64,000 nucleotides of DNA, from contig JAFEKR010000073.1 of assembly GCA_019022495.1 (NCBI GenBank), positions 20,993-84,992 on the forward strand. Direction: 5' to 3'. Below, piece after piece: positions 36,984-47,848 of this stretch. Origin of the DNA: Epichloe hybrida. Lineage: Eukaryota; Ascomycota; Sordariomycetes; Hypocreales; Clavicipitaceae. How positions within the stretch are numbered: the stretch's first letter is position 1; each line of letters opens with the position of its first letter. A model generated the notes under the pieces. That model did no database searches and was not told where the DNA came from. It was given only the letters and a program-made list of their open reading frames with translations. A program made the position numbers and the translations under genes.

Positions 36984-38245
36984 CTAGTAATCTCTCTTTT
37001 TCCTTCGTAGCTAAAGAGCTCAAAAACGTAATAAAATTAGATTAAAGGAAAGTGTATATAAGTAAATCCCTTAATAGGAATCCGCTGCTTTAATTAGCTA
37101 TCGTGGCATTAGTTAATTGAATTAATCTATTATTCCTTACCTAAGCTCCTGTTTCCTAATATTATAGGTCTCTTTACCTATCCTTTAACACGAATTATTA
37201 ATTCGTTTAAATTAATTAAAGAGGAAAGCGACGAATTTAGCAATAATTTAGTTATTACATCTGCTAGATTATCGTTACTATTAATCCACCTAACTTCGTA
37301 GATCTTGTGCCTCTCGTATAATTAACGAAGAGCTATGATATTAATCATTAGTCTCTTCTCCTTTATAGTTCCTAGCTTTATAAGATATTTATATAACGAA
37401 AAAGAGTTAGTATAAAGAATTATAGGAATCCAAGGTATTTTTAATTAATCCGTAATCTAATATAGAGTCGTGGAAATCGTGTAAGCAATATCTACGCCTT
37501 AAACTATGCTATATAACTTAGAGGCAAGTGTGCTACAAGTTGTTAAAAATAAGACCTATTTTTAGCCCTTTTCTAGTTAAAGAACCTTCTTATTACTAGC
37601 TTGCTTTGCAAGTCTGACAGCTGCACTGCAGCTGTCAACGGTCGCGAGGGCAGCTATCAATGGCTGCGTCGCAGCTGTCAACGGCTGCGTCGCAGCTGTC
37701 AACAGCTGCGACCGACCGTGTGGATGACTAATTAGTCAATTACGTTATGGCTACAAGTGTGGCTATAACCACGCTACTAGTAATTAGGTAAGCTAGGGTG
37801 ACGTAAGCTAGGGTGACGTAAGCAGGTTACCCTACACATAACTTACCTTATAGCTATCTTTAACAGCAATTTTCTCTTTATCTAGAGGTCGTACAAAAGT
37901 TTTACATATAGCAAATTGAAGCTTAAAGATAGGGCTTTCTCTTTATGTAAGGTTATTTTTTGGACCAAAAGTTAGTGCATACGGGTTGCTAGCTAGTATG
38001 GTGGTGAGTCGATTTTTTGGTTTTTGCATACAAATGAATTTTGCGGAAAATCAAAAGTGGCCTGTAAGACCCCGTTAGCAGCCCGGATCCACCAATACGG
38101 TCGGTAGGCAGAGCTTTGCACTACACTACACTACATACTACACTACACTACACACTACACTACAAGGGAATTTTTTTACTACACTACACTACATGTAGTA
38201 TTTTGTAGTATTTGTAGTATTTATAATTTTTAGTAATATAATTAC

Positions 38246-38710
38246 TTATAATAGCTTATAGTAGCTTATAATAGCTTATAATAGCTTATAATAGCTTATA
38301 ATAGCTTATAATAGCTTATAATAGCTTATAATAGCTTATAATAGCTTATAATAGCTTATAATAGCTTATAATAACTTATAATAGCTTATAATAGCTTATA
38401 ATAGCTTATAATAGCTTATAATAGCTTATAATAGCTTATAATAGCTTATAATAGCTTATAATAGCTTATAATAGCTTGTAATAGCTTATAATAGCTTATA
38501 ATAGCTTATAATAGCTTATAATAGCTTATAATAGCTTATAATAGCTTATAATAGCTTATAATAGCTTATAAAAGCTTATAATAGCTTATAAAAGCTTATA
38601 ATAGCTTATAAAAGCTTATAATAGCTTATAAAAGCTTATAATAGCTTATAATAGCTTATAATAGCTTATAATAGCTTATAATAGCTTATAATAGCTTATA
38701 ATAGCTTATA
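38246..38710. repeat. 10-bp minisatellite (TAGCTTATAA), about 46 units
   Basis: Nearly uniform tandem array of TAGCTTATAA, with AAGCTTATAA variants spaced every second unit at 38,571-38,640, a sign of higher-order duplication. Confidence 0.95.
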
Positions 38711-38930
38711 GTTTATAAGCTACTATAAGCTATAATAAATTATATTAACTTATAATATTATTAGTGTTAAAGTTTAATTAAAATTAAATAGTAAATAAGT
38801 AACTAAAATATAAATATAAATAAGTATAAGGAAATTACTATAGAAGAAGCTATACTTTTTAATTACTTAGTATTTTAAGCTTTTTAAATATATTAATAAA
38901 ATAAAATACTTTTCTTTCTTATATTTTTTA

Positions 38931-39436
38931 AAATAATAATAATAGTAATAATAGTAATAATAGTAATAATAGTAATAATAGTAATAATAGTAATAATAGT
39001 AATAATAGTAATAATAGTAATAATAGTAATAATAGTAATAATAGTAATAATAGTAATAATAGTAATAATAGTAATAATAGTAATAATAGTAATAATAGTA
39101 ATAATAGTAATAATAGTAATAATAGTAATAATAGTAATAATAGTAATAATAGTAATAATAGTAATAATAGTAATAATAGTAATAATAGTAATAATAGTAA
39201 TAATAGTAATAATAGTAATAATAGTAATAATAGTAATAATAGTAATAATAGTAATAATAGTAATAATAGTAATAATAGTAATAATAGTAATAATAGTAAT
39301 AATAGTAATAATAGTAATAATAGTAATAATAGTAATAATAGTAATAATAGTAATAATAGTAATAATAGTAATAATAGTAATAATAGTAATAATAGTAATA
39401 ATAGTAGTAGTAGTAATAGTAGTAATAGTAATAATA
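38931..39436. repeat. 9-bp array (AATAATAGT), about 54 units
   Basis: Almost perfect tandem AATAATAGT, breaking into AGTAGTAATAGT at the right end. Confidence 0.95.
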
Positions 39437-39510
39437 AATTTAATATCTCTTTTTAAGAAATAATTCTATAACTAATTAAAAAAAAGTATAAACTCTAAGT
39501 AAAAGGCAAC

Positions 39511-40215
39511 TATAAGAACCCACTTTAGACCCACTTTTATTAATTCCTTCTTTTTCTAAGACTAGATTATAGAAAAAAGCATAAAAGTTATTAGGAAGTA
39601 GAGGGATAATTATAAGGACCCACTTTAGACCCACTTTTATTAATTCCTTCTTTTTCTAAGACTAGATTATAGAAAAAAGCATAAAAGTTATTAGGAAGTA
39701 GAGGGATAATTATAAGGACCCACTTTAGACCCACTTTTATTAATACCTCCTTTTTCTAAGACTAGATTATAGAAAAAAGCATAAAAGTTATTAGGAAGTA
39801 GAGGTATAATTATAAGAACCCACTTTAGACCCACTTTTATTAATACCTCCTTTTTCTAAGACTAGATTATAGAAAAAAGTATAAAAGTTATTAGGAAGTA
39901 GAGGGATAATTATAAGGACCCACTTTAGACCCATTTTTATTAATACCTCCTTTTTCTAAGACTAGATTATAGAAAAAAGCATAAAAGTTATTAGGAAGTA
40001 GAGGTATAATTATAAGAACCCACTTTAGACCCACTTTTATTAATACCTCCTTTTTCTAAGACTATATTATAGAAAAAGCATAAAGGTTATTAGTAAGTAA
40101 AGGTATAATTATAAGGACTTACTTTAGACCCACTTTTATTAATATATCTTTTTCTTTAGACAAATTTATAGAAAAAGCATAGAAACTATTAGTAAATAAA
40201 AGGTATAGTTAATAA
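39511..40215. repeat. 100-bp tandem repeat, about 7 units
   Basis: Units start TATAAGRACCCACTTTAGAC at 39511, 39611, 39711, 39811, 39911, 40011 and 40110, decaying to the right. Each contains CCCACTTTAGACCCACTTTT, close to the CCCACTTTTAGACCCACTTT at the centre of the 404-bp MITE. Confidence 0.93.
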
Positions 40216-41303
40216 GGTTTACTTTTAAACCTACTTTTTAGTATAATATATAGCTAAGTAAGTAAGCTAAAAATAGTATATATTCTTAAGCTTACTTTTA
40301 AAGCTTTTTTTTCTAATTTTAGTAATAAAGGAAAATATATTATATTTCTTTTTAATATTATAAGAATAATATTCTAGCTATTTTTTCAAAGCTTTTTCAA
40401 AGCTTTTTTAAGGGTTTTTACATTTCTTTTAACTTAAAAAACCTAAAAACTTAATATAATTATTTATAATTATAATAAAAGAAGATATATAGCTAAAAAC
40501 CCTTCTATAATATAAAGTAAAAATTTTTATTTATTATAAATAGCTTATCTTTATAAATATATTATTATTAGATTTATTATCCTATTTATATATAATAGTA
40601 AATAATTTCTTTAGGGTAAATCTTAGATTTAAAGTAAAAAAAGTATATTAAAATAAATATTAAATCTAATTAAAAATCTACAAAGATGAAATAACCTTTA
40701 GAATTTAGGAAATAAATAGAGTTATATAGTAATACTAAAAATACTATACGTAGCTACCCTATTCCTATTATAAGCTTAATAGTTTAAATAAGTATAAACT
40801 TTAAAGATTTATAACTAAATAACTAAATTCTAATAAAAAAGAAAGCTAATATTAAGTTAATAAAGAAAAATCTAAAGAATATTATAAGATATTAATATGC
40901 CCCACTTTTATTTTTAGCCTTATACTACATTACACTACAATTCACTACACTACATACTACAAGGAAAGTCAAAATACTACATTTACTACACTACATGTAA
41001 AGCTCTGTCGGTAGGTCTATGAGAGGAAGAAGATCTTTTCAACTAGCTAGGTAGCTAGTCCTCTCAACTAACAACAGCCGCATTACCTGTACAACGTATT
41101 TAAAATCAATTCTATTGCTCTATAAGATATTATAAAAGTAATCTAGATTAAATTCTATTAGTTAATAACTGCTATAACCTTCCGTTACGTTGCGTTAATT
41201 AATTTAACGTTGCAGCCCTATTGGTCCCTGACCGTAGAGCTTGCACCCGTACAGCTGTTGCTAGCTGGCAACTAGCTCCCTACATTTCATTAGGTTATGA
41301 GCC

Positions 41304-41550
41304 CGGTGGCGCAGTGGTTGTGGCTCACTGTAGCGTATTAGCCCGCCCACCACAGTGGAGCACTACTCTGCGAGGTAAGGTTATAGGTTTAAACCCTGCC
41401 GAAAAAAAACAACTAAAGAAATTCAATTGCTAGTATAAGCCTAACCTCCAATAGGGCACTTTGGATATACAATTCCAGGGGGAGTGTTAAAATATATAAG
41501 GCTTTGTAATCCTAGGTTCAGTCGGATCGGTCCACTCTTTTGATTTCAAC
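41304..41550 (+). mobile_element. tRNA-derived SINE-like insert at the primer-binding site of H
   Basis: A 247-bp segment lies between two copies of AGGTTATGAGCC (41292-41303 and 41551-41562). It starts with an RNA polymerase III box A (TGGCGCAGTGG, 41307-41317), followed by a box B-like GGTTTAAACCC (41386-41396) and an A-rich stretch (41401-41410), as in tRNA-derived SINEs. The last 66 bases look instead like a polypurine tract plus mini-LTR (GGGGGAG then TGTTAAAATATATAAGG ... TTTCAACA). A template-switch chimera formed during reverse transcription is therefore an alternative. Confidence 0.65.
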
Positions 41551-41607
41551 AGGTTATGAGCCTGGCTCTATCACTATAGATTCCTTTTAGGTCATTTTAT
41601 GTGCGAA

Positions 41608-41848
41608 TACAGAAGACTTCCCTTCTATAAAAAAGGAAGGACCTGCGAGAAAGAAGCTTTTCCCTTCTATAAAAAGGAATCAATTGTGGCCATAGAAGAC
41701 TTCCCTTCTATAAAAAAGGAAGGATCCGCGAGATAGAAGCTTTTTCCCTTCTATAAAAAGGAATAAATTTCAAATACAGAAGACTTCCCTTCTATAAAAA
41801 AGGAAGGACCCGCAAGATAGAAGCTTTTCCCTTCTATAAAAAAGGAAA
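41608..41848 (+). repeat. Tandem hairpin leader of element H
   Basis: Three tandem units of about 83 bp (starting near 41611, 41694 and 41778) immediately precede the gag start. Each holds two copies of a CCCTTCTATAAAAAAGGAA-type motif with CTTCC/GGAAG arms, giving about six potential hairpins with TATAAAAA in the loop. Confidence 0.85.
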
Positions 41849-44800
41849 ATGAATACCAAAGGAAAGGGAAAGGGACCTGTAATCCCTGACCCTAGTGCGC
41901 AAGAGGTTCTAAATAACCAGCTAAAAGAGCAGGCTATTAAGTAACAAGCAACTATAGACTAGTTATTAGAGAAGCTAGAAAGCTTATCTATAACTATAAA
42001 TAGTCGTATAGAGGGTGTGGAATCTAATAAGCCCGCTAGTTAGCAGCAGGATCAGCAGCCTATTCAAGAACAACAAGCTGAATCTAGCTCCGTACAAGCA
42101 ACCTTTAATAATTCAATTATTAAGGAATTTAATAAGAGGGTTTATAGTTTCCCAGAGACTGCTAGGCTTAAAGGAGCTGAAAATTTCGAACAATAGAAAC
42201 AAGCCCTAACTATCTACTTTAGAGCTTTAGGCATGCCTAATTTTCTAGATAATCCGGAGAGTTCTAGGGCGCTAGGGGATCTAGATCAAGCTATTATCCT
42301 TATATTACTAAGGGATAGTTATACAGAAGGACCCCAAGCCGCTATAACTTAGCAAAAATCACCTAAAGAAGCCTATAATTTACTTATAAGGCAATATTCA
42401 CATAGCGTTGAAATCCAGAGGGGGTCCCTATATTCAGAATTTCATAACCTGAATTTTTAAGAGTTTAAGGGGACTCTAGAGTCCTTTAATGCAGTCTTTA
42501 ATAATCTACTAGCTAGATTATCGATTTCAGGGGTCCTGATTGCTCCGATAGATCAGGTTAATTAATATCTTCAATCCCTAAAATCAACCTTCCCTTAGTA
42601 GGCTAAGAGGCAACGATTTAGCATGCATACAAATAGGGCTATAGGGGCTCCCCTAGATGCCCTAAATCTTCAATTCTTAATAGCAGACCTTCTAGCAGAA
42701 CAGAGGGATAAATCATCTACAGTATCCAAAGCCCTGAATTATAAGGCTAAAAACCTTAAAAAGGGTGCCAAAGAAAAAGAAAAGGCCCCTAAGGATCAGA
42801 AGAAGAAAGGAGGCTCTGAAGAAAATAAGGGCTCTTCTAATTCTAATTCTTCTTCTAATAAGAAGAAGAAAAAGAAGCAAAAAGGTTAAAAATCAGATAA
42901 AAAGGATAATAAAGAGACCTCTAGAGAGGGATCTTTTATACTAGGAAATTACAACCTTTCTAACGGTGCTCTTAAACCGTACAAGAAGCCTAGCCTTCAT
43001 AAGACTAGTTATAAGAGCTCTAGTGATAGCAGCTCTGATTCTAGCTCTAGTGAATCAGATAATGAAAATTAAGAAATTAAAACCTTAAATGGTTTTAATT
43101 ATTACAGCAAAGACATAAAAAAGGCCCTATTATATAATATAGGCTCGACTATATATATTATTAATTCTAGGGAGGTCTTTAGGGATTATACCCCCTATAA
43201 AAAGGGGGAATCCGACCCTATTATAACTGGTGGTGGCCCTATTTACGCTAAGGGTCACGGTAGTGCTGTTTTTGAGGTCTTATATCAAAAGAATCCTAAT
43301 AAATATAGGACCTTAGTGCTTAAAGATGCGCTATATTTTCCTTAGCTTAATGTTAATATAGTTAGTGAACTTACGCACTATATATCTGGTGGTTGCCTTA
43401 TAAAAAACCTACTTTATCTTAAAGATAAGTCTTGTATTGCAACCTTAGATATAGAAAAACATGGTTTTTTCTTTCACATTAAAAACCAATCTACGCCAAA
43501 GTTATCTAAAGGGCCCTGTAATAACTCTCATTACATCTGACCTTTTACCTACGCCGCTTTTAAGGGCCATAGCTATCCGATTAGCTACCCTATAGAGGTT
43601 CAAATTCCCTCTAAAAAGCCGGATTAGGCTTCTAATTTAGACAAAATCAACGAAAATGATGATAATATTGAAGAAATCATACGGGATGATTTAGGGGAAT
43701 TAGTCCCTTCTTCTTCACCTATAGCCCTAGGTTAGGTCCCTTATAAATCTAAGGAAATAGATTTAGGGGTGTTAGAGGGCCCTAGTGGAGGAAAAGGGTC
43801 CTTAATACCTCTCCAAGAGGCCTGTGGTTCTCAAGGGGCCTAGCAGGGGACTAGTGAAGAGGGCCCTAGTCTAGATCCTAATTCAGACCCTAAGGATCTT
43901 CAATATTAACGGTTGTTAGAACTAGCTGGCCTATGGCATGTACACTTAGGGCACCTAGGTCTTCCTTTACTAAAGAAAACTAGCCTTATAACTAAAGGAA
44001 TCCCTGATTTTTCTAAAATTAAGGATAAGGATTTTAGATGTATTGCTTGTGATTAATCTAAGGCAGTTAGAAGACCTAGGAAATTAGCTATCCCTAACCC
44101 CCCAAGAGCTCTAGATCGAATAGAGGGGGATACGCTAAAAATCAGCCCCACGCCGTACAATAAGCAGTCAATTTGCTTATTTCTAGTTAATTAAAAGACT
44201 AGATATAAGTGGGTTATCTTATTACCTAATAAGGAAGGCCTAACTATTTATAAGGCTATCAAAGGCTTCTTCAGAGGGCTTAAAAATCAACTAGGTCAAT
44301 ATCCTAGGCACCTTCACTTCGATGGGGGCCAGGAAATCGATTCTAGTTGTCAAGCTTAGTTGAATTCTAAAGGGATCAAATTTACGACTTCTAGTCCCTA
44401 TATCCATGAGCAAAATGGATTAGCAGAACGTTCAATTCGTACTATTCTAGATCGATTAAGGGCTACTATCCAGTGGGCAAAATTACCGTTATTTTTATAG
44501 TGTTTTGTATTACCTGCAGTTGTTAACCTAGTTAATATAACTGCTAATACCACTAAGGATGAAAGCCCTAAACAGCTACTACCTAGGGAGCTAAATCAGC
44601 CTTATACAACTGATATTAGCAGTATTAGAGCTATAGGATCTCACTGTAAGATTCTAATCCCCCTGGAAAAACAACCTAAAGCCCAGAAGTTAGCAGCTAG
44701 GACTATCCCTAGAAGGCTTTTAGCTACACTAGGTTCTAACACCTACCTAGTGTACATCCCCTCTAAAAGGCTAGTTACAAAGACTAGCTTTATTAAGATT

Positions 44801-46816
44801 ATAGAACCTATAGGCCCTGTTTCTAAAGGCTTACCTAGGATTTCTATAGGGGATAACCCTTTAAAGGGGGAAAATGATTTAGATTAACAACATCTAGATC
44901 AAGGTTCAAAGGATTACCCTATAGACAACATAGGTATCCCTATAGGTTAAGAAAAACCACCTACAGGCCCTAAAGAACCCCCTAAAGGCTTAATTCCAGC
45001 GGATCCCATATAGGCGCAGCCTATAACTCAACTAGGAAATCAGATTTTAACTTCGGACCTCGATTTTAACAAAATTATCAATTTCAACCCTAATATCAAC
45101 CCTATGGATATTAATATTAGTTCCCCTTCTTCTCTAGATTTCATAAAAGAAATCTGCTTTAAGGTACAGGAGAAGCTAAAGGAAAAGAATTCTATTAGCC
45201 CCGAGCCTAAGACCTAGAAGCAGGCTATATCTAGCCCTAAAAGGGATAAATGGATAGAAGCCACGTACAAGGAATACAAACAGCTTCTAAAGGCTAGTAC
45301 TTTTAAATTTATAGGGAAAGATCAAATCCCTAAGGGCCGAAAAGTACTAAAGAATAGGCTTGTTTATAAGCTTAAAAAGGATAAAGAAAATAATCCTTTA
45401 AAATATAAGGCTCGACTCGTTGCTAAGGGATTTATGCAAATCGAAGGCCTAGATTACCTAGAGACCTTCGCTACCACAAGCATTCCCCCTAGCTAGAGGA
45501 TTTTACTAGCCCTAGCGGCTTAGAATAACTAGGAAATCAAACAAATCGATTTTATAGGAGCTTTTCTTAATAGTAAGCTACAACAACAGATTTATATAGT
45601 TATTCCAGAAGGGTTTATTGAATTCCTTAAGGCAAATCCTAAACTAGCTAAATTAGCTAGAAGTTTTAGCTAGAAACCTTCTAAAGATCAAGTAATTTTA
45701 TTACAGAAGTCTTTATATAGCCTAAAACAAAGCTCAAGGGAATGGTAACAAGCGCTAATATTAGTGCTTAAATCCCTAGGATTTAATCCTTTAATATCTG
45801 ACCTAGCTATTTTCTTCAATCCTTTAACCAAAACCTTCATCATTACGTACGTTGATAACTATCTTCTAATTAGACCGGATTTATCTTATATCCAAAGGCT
45901 TAAAAAGGAACTTCATAAAGTCTATCCAATAGAAGATAGGGGGCCTACTAAATTCTTCTTAGGGGTTTAAATTGTACGAGATAGGCCTAATAGAATACTG
46001 AAAATTCATTAATCTCAGTATATATTAGAAGCCTTAAAACGATTTAATATGCTAGATAGTAAGCCTATTAGCATACCTCTTTAGCCAGGCGTTTTAGCTA
46101 CGCAGACAACTAAGCTTTTAATAGCTAGCGAAATCAAGCTTTATCAGTGCATTATAGGGACTATAATATACCTAATATTACTTACAAGGCCTAATACAGC
46201 TTTTACGCTACAGTGGTTATCTACTACACTAGCTAGCCCTTATATAAAACACCTAAAAGTAGCTAAAAATCTGCTAAGGTATCTATTAGGGACTAGATTC
46301 CTTGCTATTATCTATAGGGGAGACCCTAAAGGTTTAGTTAGCAAAAGCCTAATAGGTTATTACAATAGTGACTTTACAGGGGATAAAAAGACCTCAAAAT
46401 TAACCTATGCTTATCTATTTAAGCTAGCTAGCGGACCTATTAGCTGGAAATCAAAGAAAGCTAGTACAATAGCTCTATCAACACTAGAAGCTAAAGCTAA
46501 TGCTATCTGCGAGACCTTCCAGGAGCTTCAGTGGCTTCAGGGCTTATTTAAGGAGCTAAAAACCCCTATTTCTCCCCCTATCCAGATATATTGCGATAAT
46601 CAAGGCGCTATAACTACTGCTTATAACCCTGCTTTACATAGTCGTATAAAGCATACATTACTAAAGTTTAACTATATTAGGTAACAGGTTTTAGAGGGTT
46701 TAGCTAAGATCAAATATCTAGATACGAAGTCAATGCCTGCAGATAGTCTTACGAAACCTCTTTCTAGACCTCTTCATCAGGCTTTTATTAAGCTTTTAGG
46801 GCTTAATAATTATTAA
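41849..46816 (+). pseudogene. Single-frame copia gag-pol of element H
   Basis: From ATG (41849, MNTKGKGKG) to TAA (46814-46816) one frame runs 1655 codons without any frameshift. It is interrupted only by roughly three dozen stops, nearly all TAG/TAA where CAG, CAA or TGG is expected. Order: gag (FPETARLKGAENF; Lys/Ser-rich tail at 42740-43070), protease region, integrase zinc motif (H697, H702, C731, C734), integrase core (HFDGGQEID, NGLAERSIRTIL), RT (RLVYKLKKDKENN, ARLVAKGFMQIEGLDY), catalytic box YVDN at 1334-1337 (normally YVDD), and RNase H (CDNQGAI, ADSLTKPL at about 1631). It is a good template for the family but inactive. Confidence 0.92.
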
Positions 46817-47027
46817 ACTAACAACTAATTCCCTTCAACAGGGAACCAAAAAACAACGTTAAAAGGGAGCTATATTTAATAATAGCTAGGAATTCAAAAA
46901 GGGGGCTTTTTTCATATTTTCCTGTTTTTTCCCTTTTATCTATTATTATCAAAAGTTATTGATTTTTCCCTATAGTCTTTTTGTACACTTCTAATTGCTT
47001 TTAAATATAATTCTTTTGTAGAGGGGG
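46817..47027 (+). other. 3' untranslated region and polypurine tract of H
   Basis: Non-coding sequence between the gag-pol stop and the 3' LTR, ending in the purine tract AGAGGGGG. Confidence 0.8.
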
Positions 47028-47848
47028 TGTTAAAAATAAGACCTATTTTTAGCCCTTTTCTAGTTAAAGAACCTTCTTATTACTAGCTTGCTTTGCAAGT
47101 CTGACAGCTGCACTGCAGCTGTTAACGGTCGCGAGGGCAGCTATCAATAGCTGCGTCGCAGCTATTAACAGCTGCGACTAACCGTGTGGATAACTAATTA
47201 GTTAATTGCGTTGTAGCTACAAGTGTGGCTACAACCACGCCACTAGTAATTAGGTAAGCTAGGGTAACGTAAGCTAGGGTGACGTAAGCAGGTTACCCTA
47301 CACATAACTTACCCTATAGCTATCTTTAATAGCGATTTTCTCTTTATCTAGAGGTCATACAAAAGTTTCACATATAGCAAATTAAAGCTTAAAGATAAGG
47401 CTTTCTCTTTATACAAGGTTATTTTTTAGACCAAAAGTTAGTGCATACAGGTTGCTAGCTAGTATAGTGGTAAGTCAATTTTTTGGTTTTTGCATACAAA
47501 TGAATTTTGCGGAAAATCAAAAGTGGCCTGTAAGACCCTGTTAGCAGCCCAGATCCACCAATACAGTCAGTAAGTCCATAAGAGGAAAAAGATCTTTTTA
47601 ACTAGCTAGGTAGCTAGTCCTCTCAACTAACAACAGCCGCATTGCCCGTATAACGTATTTAAAATCAATTCTATTGCTCTATAAGATATCATAAAAGTGA
47701 TCTAGATTGAATTCTATTAGTTGATAACTGCCATAACCTTCCGTTGCGTTGCGTTAATTAATTTAACGTTGCAGCCCTATTGGTCCCCGACCGTAGAGCT
47801 TGCACCCGTACAGCTGTTGCCAGCTGGCAACTAGCTCCCTACATTTCA
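47028..47848 (+). repeat. 3' LTR of element H
   Basis: 821 bp, uninterrupted. It contains the empty site of the hAT-like element and a GC-rich CAGCTG palindrome cluster at 47,100-47,180 (GACAGCTGCACTGCAGCTGT). Confidence 0.93.

Larger units (their letters stand above)
38109..41007. mobile_element. hAT-like non-autonomous element carrying satellite arrays
   Basis: This 2899-bp insertion has inverted termini CAGAGCTTTGCA / TGTAAAGCTCTG and a perfect 8-bp target duplication TCGGTAGG (38101-38108 and 41008-41015). The 3' LTR of H at about 47,565-47,575 holds the unoccupied site. Both ends carry ACTACACTAC-type subterminal repeats (38119-38200 and 40925-40997). The interior has no gene: a 10-bp array, a 9-bp array and a 100-bp tandem repeat make up most of it. 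40,200-40,900 is unique AT-rich sequence. The CAG termini and 8-bp duplication point to hAT; the 8-bp-duplicating KDZ group is an alternative. Confidence 0.9.
37541..41289 (+). repeat. 5' LTR of element H (interrupted)
   Basis: 842 bp of LTR sequence split by the 2.9-kb insertion at 38109-41007. It is 21 bp longer than the 3' LTR because a unit of the GGCTGCGTCGCAGCTGTCAAC array near 37,660-37,700 is present once more. Confidence 0.9.
37541..47848 (+). mobile_element. Copia element H, plus strand, lightly mutated
   Basis: LTR retrotransposon inside D. LTRs begin TGTTAAAAATAAGACC and end CTACATTTCA. TACAAGT lies on both sides (37534-37540 and 47850-47856, with one extra A on the right), and other copies of D's family show the single uninterrupted site. 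The primer-binding site GGTTATGAGCC matches the anticodon region of initiator tRNA-Met, as in half-tRNA-primed copia elements; the polypurine tract is AGAGGGGG (47020-47027). One gag-pol frame spans 41849-46816. The 5' LTR carries a hAT-like insertion, and a SINE-like insert lies at the primer site. Confidence 0.93.

Noticed and set aside
37600..37720. CAGCTG-rich GC cluster considered as a regulatory or attachment site
   Set aside because: The same cluster is in both LTRs of H and varies by a 21-bp unit, so it is an LTR-internal short repeat.
41221..41433. 70-codon plus-strand ORF
   Set aside because: It starts at a non-ATG codon and spans the LTR end, the primer site and the SINE-like insert, so it has no coding meaning.
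41849..46816. TAG/TAA readthrough or an altered genetic code in element H
   Set aside because: Neighbouring genes use normal stops, and the stop contexts fit CpA-to-TpA mutation; RIP explains them more simply.
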